Below are positions 6,919 to 15,651 of a stretch of 17,058 bases of DNA, in pieces. The DNA is from Nitrospirota bacterium. GTDB lineage: Bacteria; Nitrospirota; Nitrospiria; Nitrospirales; UBA8639. The notes below the pieces were generated by a model. It made no database searches. It saw nothing but the letters and a program-made list of their open reading frames with translations, and was not told the origin of the DNA. Positions within the stretch are counted from its first letter, which is position 1. Every line of letters starts with the position of its first letter. The position numbers were made by a program, and so were the translations under genes. The stretch covers positions 1 through 17,058 of the forward strand of contig QJYE01000338.1 in NCBI GenBank assembly GCA_003235785.1, written 5' to 3'.

Positions 6919-6969
6919 CAACAGAAAGGAAAAATTCTTCATCGACCTTCAAGTGAGTACGGTCATTCA

Positions 6970-8595
6970 ATGAATGGTCACGAACTTCTGGCCCATACCC
7001 TCAAAGCCTTGGGGGTCACGCATGCCTATAGTATTTTGGGAGCCCCTATCAAAGAGACCCTCCCGGCATGCTCCCAGGTAGGTATTCGTGTGATTGGGGT
7101 TCATCATCAACAGGCAGCGGGGTTTATGGCGCTTGCCCACAATTATGCATGCGGTCGATTGACAGCTATTGCCATTTTGTCGGCTGGTCCGGCGGTTACC
7201 AATGCAACAACAAGTATCCTGGTGGCGAAGGACAATTGTTGGCCGCTGCTTATTCTTGGAGGCAAAACTCATACAAGGCGAGGAACCTTTCAAATGCTTG
7301 ATGGAGCAACATTATTCCAGCCTCTCACCAAATGGGCTGCTGAAGTCGATTCTCCTGAAAAAATTGTCGAATATGTGAGCCGCGGGTACCACCTGGCCAT
7401 GATGGGGCAACCTGGTCCTGTTTACTTGGATTTACCGGGAGAGGTTTTAAATGGCAAGGTTACTTTCATTGAAACTCCTTTGTCCGATCCTCCCAAACCT
7501 CCGAAGCCCGATTCTTTGCTTATACAGCAAGCTGCGAAATGTCTTCTTCAAGCTCAACGCCCCGCAGTGATAATCGGTAAGGGAATTCGATGGTCTGAAC
7601 CTTATGAAGAACTCCAAATTCTCATTGAGACCTATCAAATCCCCTTTATCACGTCTCCCATGGGCCGTGGGTTTCTCCCCGATGACCATCCATGCTGTTT
7701 TAATGGCGCACGGGATTTCCTCCAACAGCAAGCGGATACGATCCTCTTACTGGGAGCACGGCTCAACTGGACGTTTCGTTTTGGAACCCAATTTTCCAAT
7801 GACGCCAAACTGATCCATGTGGACATTGCCAGGGAAAACTTAGCCGTGGATCGCCCTTCTTCCATATTAATCGAAGGGGATGTTAGGCATGTCTTACAGG
7901 CCCTTCTTTCCCGAATCAAACAACATGGGAGGGAGGCGACATGTTCTGCAAAACGCCAGGAGTGGCGGACCCTTCTTCAACAGAAGGAAAGAAAGGCTAT
8001 TCAACAACGCCTACAGCGCACACAGCACTCGAGCCATCCCATGTCTCCACACCGACTGATGAAAGAAATCCGTGAATTTCTTCCACACGAAGCTATTTGT
8101 GTCCTCGATGGACGTGACACCATGGCCGCAGCACAAGAAATACTTGTCAGCTATGTGCCAGTTTCACGATTAACTGCCGGCTCGAACGGCTGTATGGGCG
8201 TAGGAATCCCATTCGGGATCGGGGCGAAATTGAGCTCCCCGGACCGTATGGTCGTTGTGATCTGTGGAGATATGGCCTTTGGCATCTCTGCTATGGAAAT
8301 GGAAACAGCGTTTCGTCATAACATCCCTATCATCATTGTCGTGGTGAATAATGATGGCCCATGCGCAACCAATGATTTTCGAAGACTTTTCCCTCCCGAT
8401 CATGAACCGGCAACCAGGTATCTCCCTCGAATACAGTATGAAAAAATCATGGAAAGCTTCGGTGGCTATGCCGAATCCATCGACCAGCCTGAGCAGGTTC
8501 AACCGGCGCTGCGCCGGGCCGTAGAGTCTGGTCTTCCCGCATGCCTGAATGTCTACGTGGACCCTCAGGCCCCTTTTAAAAATTATTTAGGTTGA
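6970..8595 (+). CDS. ThDP-dependent enzyme of the oxalyl-CoA decarboxylase / 2-hydroxyacyl-CoA lyase type, Glu-to-Gln variant
   Basis: A 541-residue ThDP enzyme of the acetolactate-synthase fold: Pyr domain (about 1-170), middle domain (190-325), PP domain (365-541). The cofactor motif is GDMAFGISAMEMETAF (from Gly433-Asp434) ending in VVVNNDG (Asn460-Asn461). Its GD.AFG.S.ME.ET wording recalls oxalyl-CoA decarboxylase rather than acetolactate synthase. In the Pyr domain the usual (R)HEQ(S/A)AG reads HHQQAAG, so the Glu that activates ThDP is Gln47 (codon CAA at 7108-7110). Known family members decarboxylate oxalyl-CoA to formyl-CoA or make and break 2-hydroxyacyl thioesters. The gene lies 51 bp after the ligase-PCP and 50 bp before the NRPS, so a thioester on the neighbouring carrier is a likely substrate. 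Whether it decarboxylates, ligates, or has lost activity cannot be told from sequence. Exact family placement is less certain than the fold. Confidence 0.85.
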   Translation: MNGHELLAHTLKALGVTHAYSILGAPIKETLPACSQVGIRVIGVHHQQAAGFMALAHNYACGRLTAIAILSAGPAVTNATTSILVAKDNCWPLLILGGKTHTRRGTFQMLDGATLFQPLTKWAAEVDSPEKIVEYVSRGYHLAMMGQPGPVYLDLPGEVLNGKVTFIETPLSDPPKPPKPDSLLIQQAAKCLLQAQRPAVIIGKGIRWSEPYEELQILIETYQIPFITSPMGRGFLPDDHPCCFNGARDFLQQQADTILLLGARLNWTFRFGTQFSNDAKLIHVDIARENLAVDRPSSILIEGDVRHVLQALLSRIKQHGREATCSAKRQEWRTLLQQKERKAIQQRLQRTQHSSHPMSPHRLMKEIREFLPHEAICVLDGRDTMAAAQEILVSYVPVSRLTAGSNGCMGVGIPFGIGAKLSSPDRMVVVICGDMAFGISAMEMETAFRHNIPIIIVVVNNDGPCATNDFRRLFPPDHEPATRYLPRIQYEKIMESFGGYAESIDQPEQVQPALRRAVESGLPACLNVYVDPQAPFKNYLG

Positions 8596-8645
8596 GGGCG
8601 AGGAAACGTTTCCAGCGTTCCTGTGTGATGGCAGATAATTAGATT

Positions 8646-11600
8646 ATGGCGTATAAACGGTCTTCAATTACCAAAAAGCCTATGGGCGTTCACGCGCCGC
8701 TCTCGCTGGCCCAACAGCGACTGTGGTTTCTTTACCAACTAGATCCCCAAAGCCCCGAGTATAATATTTCCCGGGCCTGGCGATTGAAGGGATTGTTACA
8801 CACTGAAGCCCTGGTCACGAGCCTCAACCTTATTCTTGCACGCCATGAAACCCTGCGTACGATATTTCAGGAAATCGATGGACAGCCGATTCAGGTCATC
8901 CAACCAACTCTCACTGCCCCGTTCCAGGAGAGGGATTGTTCCTCCTATTCCCCTGCTCAGCTTGAAGCCGAAATTGATCGGTTCCTGATCGACGAACCAC
9001 GCCAGCCGTTTGATCTTCTCTCCGGCCCGCTCCTCAGATTCACCCTTATTCGGTGTAGCTCGGACGACCATGTATTGGTCTTCACTGTCCATCATATGGT
9101 GTGTGATGGAACATCGCTAAAAAATTTCTGTCAGGAACTCAGCCGTTATTATGCCGCAACGATGGCGGGGCAGCCCAACCCCTTAACTCCCCTCCCTATT
9201 CAATACCAAGATTATGCCTATTGGCAGCAAACCCAGGTCACCGACGAAAAACTGGCGTCGCAATTGGCATTTTGGAAACAGCAACTAAAAGAAGCTCCGC
9301 TCGTCCTTCAATTGCCATCTGATTGTGCCCGGCCCAAGGACAATTCCGGACCTGGAAAGTACATGGCATTCACCCTACCGCCTCAAGCAATTTCCAACCT
9401 CAAACAACTCATTCAACCGCAAGGCATCACGATGTTCATGGCATTGTTGGCGGTCTTTCAAATTCTGTTGTTCCGGTATACGGGCCAACGGGATATTCTG
9501 GTGGGCACCCCCATTGCCGGACGCACCCACACCGACCTGGAAGATCTTATTGGCTTTTTAGTCAACACGTTGGTGTTGCGGATACAAATTGTGGGCCAAC
9601 CGACGTTTCTCGAAGTTCTGCGTCAGGTGCGAAAAACATGTTTGGAAGCCTATCGACATCAGGATCTGCCCTTTGAAAACTTAGTCGAGGTGCTCAAGCC
9701 GGTGCGCGATCCCGATCGCTATCCCGTCATCCAAGCCATCTTTCAATTTCGGCAACTGTCCGATCTTTGCTTAACCTTTCCAGAAATTGAAGCCCATCCG
9801 TTTCCTGTAAAAAACCGAACCGGGAATTTTGATCTCCACATGGTCTGCGAAGAAACGGAATCTGGGATAGAAGGATTTTTATACTATCCTCAAAATCTCT
9901 TTTCGGATACCACGATGGCTGGCTTCACGGAGCATTATCAACTCTTGTTAGAAGGATTGATCGCCAATCCCAAACGTCCAGTCACGCAAATTTCTTTTTT
10001 AACCGACGCAGAATATCACCAGCAGCTTATCGACTGGATCGACACCACAACGGCCTACCCCAAAGACGCGAATCTGCCTGACCTGTTTGAAACCCAAGTG
10101 ACGAAGACCCCCGAAGCCGTGGCAGTAGTGTGGGGGGAGGAACAACTAACCTATGGGCAGCTCAACGCTCGTGCCAATCAGCTCGCGCAGTATCTCCGAC
10201 GGCAAGGGGTGAGGCCAGAAGTCCGGGTGGGCGTGTGTCTGGAGCGTGGCCTGGACCTTATTGTCAGCCTGCTGGCCATCATGAAGGCGGGTGGGGCGTA
10301 TGTGCCGTTGGATCCCAGCTACCCGACGGACCGTCTAGGCTACATGATTGAGGATGCAGGGATTTGCCTCCTCGTGACCACGGCGGCTCTTCAAACCAAG
10401 CTGCCGGCCTGTCCAGGCCAAGTCATCTGTGTGGATACCGATTGGGCTGACATTCATCAAGAGTCGGAGCGGAATCTGAATTCTGGAGCCACTCCTGAGA
10501 ACGTGGCCTACGTGATTTATACGTCGGGTTCGACGGGGCACCCCAAAGGGGTCCTCGTCAGTCACTACAATGTGGTGCGACTGTTCCAATCCACTCAAGA
10601 CTTTTTTCACGTTACTGCCCAAGATGTGTGGACGTTCTTCCATTCCTTTGCCTTTGATTTTTCCGTTTGGGAGATCTGGGGGGCCTTCTTCTCCGGAGGG
10701 CGGCTCGTCATCGTGCCTTACCTTGTCAGTCGTTCTCCGGAAGAGTTCTATGCAGTATTACTGCGCGAGCAGGTCACCGTGTTGAGCCAAACCCCTTCAA
10801 GCTTCAAGCAACTTATTCAAGTCGAAGACTCCGGCGAGCTCAAGCATACCTTAGCCTTGCGCTATATCATTTTAGCTGGCGAGACATTAGCTATGCACGA
10901 TCTTGATCCCTGGTATGCGCGCCATGGAGACACCGGTCCGCAACTCATCAATATGTATGGCATCACCGAAACCACCGTTCATGTCACCGCTCAGGCACTG
11001 ACGAACAACATGCTCTCTTCAAGAAGTGTCATTGGCCGGCCGCTCGCAGATCTGCATGTCTATGTGTTGGATAAATATAAGCACCTGCTTCCCATTGGCG
11101 TCACGGGTGAACTCTATGTAGGAGGAGCAGGGCTTGCCCGTGGGTATCTGCATCGTCCCGATCTCACCGCAGAACGCTTCATTCCCGATCCATTTGGTCT
11201 ACATGAAGGGACTCGCCTCTATCGAACTGGAGACCTTGCCCGTCTTCATTCAGATGGGACATTGGAGTATCTTGGGCGACTTGACCAGCAAGTGAAGCTG
11301 CGCGGATTTCGCATTGAATTGGGAGAGATTGAGAACGTGTTGGCTCAACACCCGGCTATACAGAACGCTGTGGTCCTCTGTCGGGAGGAAACGCCCGGGG
11401 AGAACCAGTTGGTTGCCTATGTGGTACCTATCCCAGAGGCCCCACTCAACCCTCCGCTCCTTCGGTCCTATCTACTAACTCGGCTTCCCGATTACATGGT
11501 TCCTGCCGCCTTCGTAATACTTGAAGCCCTCCCATTAACCCCCAATGGCAAAGTTAATCGACAGGCATTGCCCCCACCGGAGCAAGCCCACAGGGTGTGC

Positions 11601-14600
11601 GGCGGCGGCGAAATGGCCCCTAGAAATCAACTAGAAGAACTCCTGGCGACGATTTGGGGCGATCTCCTAAAAGTAGACAAGATCGGCATACATGATAATT
11701 TCTTTGCCCTGGGCGGCCATTCCCTCTTGGCGACACAAGTCATGGCGCGCCTTCGCCAGGTCCTTGAATTTGATCTTCCCCTCCGCACCCTCTTTGAGCA
11801 CCCAACCATCGCCCAATTAACCCGTGAAATTGATACCTTATTATTCCAGGCTTTTCCGGACTGGCACAAAGATAAGCCGGCGCCGGAGTGGAGACAGATG
11901 GGTCGGACGGAAACCGTTGTTATTCCCCACACTGATACTGAACGCAAGCTGGCTGATATCTGGTGTCAACTCCTCGGCTTAGAGCGAGTCAGTCTTCATG
12001 ATCATTTCTTCTCCCTGGGGGGGCATTCGCTATTGGCCATGCGTCTGACAACTAGAATTCGTCTGGTGTTCGGGGCGGAGCTGCCGATATCACAGATCTT
12101 TGAGGCACCCACGTTTGGGGAGTTGGCCAAGCGAATCGAAGCCCTACTGGTCGGCGGTGAGCCGTTGTCGCCGTTGACGGAGCAGGTGATGGAGGCAACG
12201 GCCCCAGCCTCCTATGCGCAAGAGCGAATGTGGTTCCTGCAACAAAGCATGTCCAATAGTGCCGTGTACAACACCTCTTTTGCTTTTAGGATCCTGGGGG
12301 ACTTGCAGGTGGAGGCGTTGCGAAGAAGTTTGCAGGTATTGGAAGAACGCCATGACCCCCTACGGACGACCTTTGTCCTGTTAGGGGATCAAGTGGGGCA
12401 ACATGTTCAACCCGCCAGGGAGTTTCTTCTCCCGCTCGAGGATTTAAGTCCCATGTCCTCCGTAGCCCGGGAAGACGGATGGCAGGCCATGGCCTCTCAA
12501 GAGGCCTCCCAACTCTTTGACCTCAGCAAAGGTCCACTGTGGCGGGGCCGGTTGGTTCGACTGAGTGCCACGGAACATGTCTTGTTATTGACATTTCACC
12601 ATATATGCATGGATGAATGGTCACTGAGAATTTTTCGAGAGGAGTTGAGCGAGTTATACGCAGGCTTCGCAGTGGGAAAGACCATCGCATTGCCGCCCTT
12701 ACCCTATCGTTATGTCGATTATGCCCAGTGGCAAAGACAATGGCTGGCGAGCAGCGTAGCTGACAACCAATTGGAATATTGGCGGACAAAGTTGGGTCGT
12801 GAATTGTCAGTGTTGAACCTACCTACTGATTATCCTCGGCTATCGGCACCAAATGAACGAGGTGCGACCGAGCGAAGGTTGTTCAGCAGTTCATTGCTGG
12901 AGCAGTTGAAGAAGTTAAGCACTGAACAGGAAATGACCTTATTTATGACGTTACTGGGGGCCTTTCAGGTGTTGCTGTCACGCTATAGCGGGCAGGATGA
13001 TATCGTAGTCGGGACTCCGATCGCCAACCGGGATCTCTTGAAATTCCAAGGTTTGGTTGGTTTGCTTCTCAACACCATGGTAATGCGAAGCGATTTGAGC
13101 GGACAGCCAACGTTCCGGGAAACGCTCACCCGCGTTCGCAAGATGGCACTAGAAGCTTATGCGAATCGGAACATACCGTATGAGAAAGTGGTCCAAGCCA
13201 TACGGGGTCTGCAGGACGGAAGCACGTCCCCACTCTTCCAAGTGATGTTTGTCTTGCAAAACCTGGAAGAACATGTGATGCCTTTGGGTTTGCTGGAGAC
13301 AACCCTGTTACCCGTATCGACAGGGACTGCAAAATTCGACCTTACGTTGTTTTTAGCGGCAAATCCGGAAGGATTGCAGGCTGTGATGGAATACCGCACC
13401 GACTTGTTTGAACCGACGACCATCCAGCAGATGTTGGGGAACCTGGAGGTGCTGTTAGAGGGAATCGTCTCTGACCCCGAGAAACGGATTGGGGAATTAC
13501 CCCTGCTGGCCGAATCAGAACGACACCAGGCCCTGGTCGAATGGAATCAGACGACGATGGACTTTCCCCGAACGGCATGCATCCACCAGCTATTTGAAGC
13601 CCAGGCAGGCCGAACGCCCGATGCAGTGGCGATGGTATTTGAGGATTGCCATGTGACTTATCGAGAACTCAACTGCCGGGCCAATCGATTGGCGTCCCAT
13701 CTGCAAGCACTGGGCGTTGAGCCAGAGGTGCCAGTGGGGGTGTGCTTAGAACGCGGCGTGGACCTCATCGTTAGCCTGCTGGCCATTTTGAAAGCTGGCG
13801 GAGCGTATGTGCCGCTGGATCCGGAATTGCCGACAGAGCGGCTGGCGTTCATGGTGCAGGATGTCAAGCCGGCCGTGGTGCTTACCAGGCAAGGCCTTGT
13901 CGACGATCTTGACGGCCCTCTGTGGCAGACCGTGTGGTTGAACGAAACGCTGGCCCGTGCAGAAGAGGGCCATAATCCTTTCTGCCTGTCTACACCAGGT
14001 CAGCTGGCCTATCTCCTTTTTACCTCAGGCTCTACCGGCCAACCGAAAGCGGTTGCCGTTCATCACCAAACACTCGTGAATCTGGTGACCTGGCAACACT
14101 TCCAATCGGGTTGTGGGGCCGGTGACCGGACCTTGCAGTTTTCCGCTCTGAGTTTTGACGTCTCGTTGCAAGAAATCTTCACCGCATTATGCGGAGGCGG
14201 GACTTTAGTGCTCATGGATGAGGAGACGCGGCGGGACTTGCCCACGCTGGTTCGCCGGATTTGTGAGCACCGGGTGACCAGGCTGTTTCTCCCGTTTGTC
14301 CTGTTGGAAGACTTAATGCACACGTTTATGGCGTTAGACGCCCCCCCCACATGGTTGCGAGAGATTGTAACGGCCGGGGAACAACTGCGCATTACATCTT
14401 CGGTGATTCAATTGTTTGAGCGGTTGAGTCACACGATCCTCGTCAATCAATATGGTCCAACGGAAGCTCACGTCGTCAGTCACTATGCTCTTAGCGGATC
14501 TCCTTCCGAATGGATGGTGCTCCCACCTATTGGCCGGCCAATTTGGAACATGCAGCTGTATATTTTTGATGAAACACTTCATCCCGTTCCCATTGGGGTT

Positions 14601-15407
14601 CAAGGCGAGTTGTACATTGGGGGAGAGGGTCTGGCACGAGGCTACTGGAATCGGCCAGAGCTGACCGCCTTGAAGTTCATGCCCCATCCATTCGACCACC
14701 AACCTGGTACACGGTTGTATCGGACGGGCGATTGGGCCCGATATCGGCCCGATGGCAACATCGAATTCCTGGGCCGGAGGGATGCTCAGGTCAAGTTCCG
14801 CGGCTACCGCATTGAACTGGGCGAGATTGAGGCCACCTTGGAACAGCACGAGTCAGTAAGGCAAGCGATCGTGGTAGCTCGGGAAACGGCTACGGGGCAT
14901 AAGCACCTGGTGGCCTACGTCATCCCGGCCAAAGCGGAACCGTCGTCCAGCGGAGAGCTGCGGGAAGCCTTGGCAGCGCGGTTGCCGGATTACATGATCC
15001 CGGCAGCGTTTGTCGTCTTGGAGCAGTTTCCACTCACGCCCAATGGCAAGGTAGATCGATGCGGGTTACCTGCCCCCCAGCAAATAGATCGGGGCCAACC
15101 CAGGGCATACGAATCGCCGAGAACCCCCTTAGAAAGCATCCTGGTGGAGCTCTGGACTGACCTGTTAAAAATAGACGATATTGGAGTACATGATAATTTC
15201 TTTGCCTTGGGAGGCCATTCCCTGTTAGCGACACGAGTAGTGGTCCGTCTTCGAACCATGCTGGATCTTGACCTTCCCGTCCGAACTCTTTTTGAACGAC
15301 CAACTGTCGCCGAATTTGCCATGGCTATCGATTCATATTTAGGCGCGACTTTTCCGGATTGGCCAAGGGATGACTCACTCACTTCATTTGGCCCGCCCAC
15401 ATCCTGA
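8646..15407 (+). CDS. Two-module nonribosomal peptide synthetase, C-A-PCP-PCP-C-A-PCP
   Basis: A 2253-residue NRPS. Domain order by motif: C1 (about 15-450; HHMVCDG 149-155); A1 (470-980; YTSGSTGHPKG near 625, NMYGITETTVH, TPNGK with Lys969); PCP1 (LGGHS, Ser1026); PCP2 (LGGHS, Ser1128); C2 (about 1185-1620; HHICMDE 1318-1324, Glu where Gly is usual); A2 (1640-2145; FTSGSTGQPKA from 1792, NQYGPTEAHVV, Lys2135); PCP3 (Ser2192). There is no epimerase, methyltransferase or thioesterase, and it ends 36 residues after a carrier helix in a short tail. The specificity residues, aligned by eye to GrsA, are DFWSIAMVHK for A1 (8 of 10 as Thr) and DVQFVAQVVK for A2 (8 of 10 as Pro). The N-terminal C domain implies a donor loaded elsewhere, most simply the ligase-PCP at 5098. 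The missing release domain implies hand-over to the NRPS that starts at 16535. There is no clear Shine-Dalgarno. Confidence 0.96.
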   Translation: MAYKRSSITKKPMGVHAPLSLAQQRLWFLYQLDPQSPEYNISRAWRLKGLLHTEALVTSLNLILARHETLRTIFQEIDGQPIQVIQPTLTAPFQERDCSSYSPAQLEAEIDRFLIDEPRQPFDLLSGPLLRFTLIRCSSDDHVLVFTVHHMVCDGTSLKNFCQELSRYYAATMAGQPNPLTPLPIQYQDYAYWQQTQVTDEKLASQLAFWKQQLKEAPLVLQLPSDCARPKDNSGPGKYMAFTLPPQAISNLKQLIQPQGITMFMALLAVFQILLFRYTGQRDILVGTPIAGRTHTDLEDLIGFLVNTLVLRIQIVGQPTFLEVLRQVRKTCLEAYRHQDLPFENLVEVLKPVRDPDRYPVIQAIFQFRQLSDLCLTFPEIEAHPFPVKNRTGNFDLHMVCEETESGIEGFLYYPQNLFSDTTMAGFTEHYQLLLEGLIANPKRPVTQISFLTDAEYHQQLIDWIDTTTAYPKDANLPDLFETQVTKTPEAVAVVWGEEQLTYGQLNARANQLAQYLRRQGVRPEVRVGVCLERGLDLIVSLLAIMKAGGAYVPLDPSYPTDRLGYMIEDAGICLLVTTAALQTKLPACPGQVICVDTDWADIHQESERNLNSGATPENVAYVIYTSGSTGHPKGVLVSHYNVVRLFQSTQDFFHVTAQDVWTFFHSFAFDFSVWEIWGAFFSGGRLVIVPYLVSRSPEEFYAVLLREQVTVLSQTPSSFKQLIQVEDSGELKHTLALRYIILAGETLAMHDLDPWYARHGDTGPQLINMYGITETTVHVTAQALTNNMLSSRSVIGRPLADLHVYVLDKYKHLLPIGVTGELYVGGAGLARGYLHRPDLTAERFIPDPFGLHEGTRLYRTGDLARLHSDGTLEYLGRLDQQVKLRGFRIELGEIENVLAQHPAIQNAVVLCREETPGENQLVAYVVPIPEAPLNPPLLRSYLLTRLPDYMVPAAFVILEALPLTPNGKVNRQALPPPEQAHRVCGGGEMAPRNQLEELLATIWGDLLKVDKIGIHDNFFALGGHSLLATQVMARLRQVLEFDLPLRTLFEHPTIAQLTREIDTLLFQAFPDWHKDKPAPEWRQMGRTETVVIPHTDTERKLADIWCQLLGLERVSLHDHFFSLGGHSLLAMRLTTRIRLVFGAELPISQIFEAPTFGELAKRIEALLVGGEPLSPLTEQVMEATAPASYAQERMWFLQQSMSNSAVYNTSFAFRILGDLQVEALRRSLQVLEERHDPLRTTFVLLGDQVGQHVQPAREFLLPLEDLSPMSSVAREDGWQAMASQEASQLFDLSKGPLWRGRLVRLSATEHVLLLTFHHICMDEWSLRIFREELSELYAGFAVGKTIALPPLPYRYVDYAQWQRQWLASSVADNQLEYWRTKLGRELSVLNLPTDYPRLSAPNERGATERRLFSSSLLEQLKKLSTEQEMTLFMTLLGAFQVLLSRYSGQDDIVVGTPIANRDLLKFQGLVGLLLNTMVMRSDLSGQPTFRETLTRVRKMALEAYANRNIPYEKVVQAIRGLQDGSTSPLFQVMFVLQNLEEHVMPLGLLETTLLPVSTGTAKFDLTLFLAANPEGLQAVMEYRTDLFEPTTIQQMLGNLEVLLEGIVSDPEKRIGELPLLAESERHQALVEWNQTTMDFPRTACIHQLFEAQAGRTPDAVAMVFEDCHVTYRELNCRANRLASHLQALGVEPEVPVGVCLERGVDLIVSLLAILKAGGAYVPLDPELPTERLAFMVQDVKPAVVLTRQGLVDDLDGPLWQTVWLNETLARAEEGHNPFCLSTPGQLAYLLFTSGSTGQPKAVAVHHQTLVNLVTWQHFQSGCGAGDRTLQFSALSFDVSLQEIFTALCGGGTLVLMDEETRRDLPTLVRRICEHRVTRLFLPFVLLEDLMHTFMALDAPPTWLREIVTAGEQLRITSSVIQLFERLSHTILVNQYGPTEAHVVSHYALSGSPSEWMVLPPIGRPIWNMQLYIFDETLHPVPIGVQGELYIGGEGLARGYWNRPELTALKFMPHPFDHQPGTRLYRTGDWARYRPDGNIEFLGRRDAQVKFRGYRIELGEIEATLEQHESVRQAIVVARETATGHKHLVAYVIPAKAEPSSSGELREALAARLPDYMIPAAFVVLEQFPLTPNGKVDRCGLPAPQQIDRGQPRAYESPRTPLESILVELWTDLLKIDDIGVHDNFFALGGHSLLATRVVVRLRTMLDLDLPVRTLFERPTVAEFAMAIDSYLGATFPDWPRDDSLTSFGPPTS

Positions 15408-15651
15408 TCTGGCTCTTTTCGATTTTTAAACGGTACAGATGCAAAAATTTTCATAAAAGACCTTGTCGTTTTGATGGCTTTCTTATTTTACGGGTTCAAT
15501 CAACAATAGCTTCATTTTACAGTAAAAAATTCCGACTAAGTTTTGTGGGGTTTTGCATCAACAAGTAATCAGAGAGGTATATATTCTCTCAACGAGGTTT
15601 GTGAATGTTATTCGTTATCTCCTTCTCAACAGGCCACCAAAAGGAAGTGCC

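Noticed and set aside
6970..8595. Acetolactate synthase (ilvB) as identity of the ThDP enzyme
   Set aside because: Same fold, but the cofactor motif reads GD.AFG.S.ME.ET as in oxalyl-CoA decarboxylase, the catalytic Glu is absent, and no small regulatory subunit or branched-chain genes are nearby.
15553..15651. Upstream ATG giving the ICL/PEPM-family protein 33 extra residues
   Set aside because: The extension has no family features, while the ATG at 15652 has a good Shine-Dalgarno and gives the normal family length.
15290..15651. Thioesterase or reductase release domain at the end of the first NRPS
   Set aside because: After PCP3 only about 36 residues remain, with no GxSxG or Rossmann motif. 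The chain must pass to the next NRPS.
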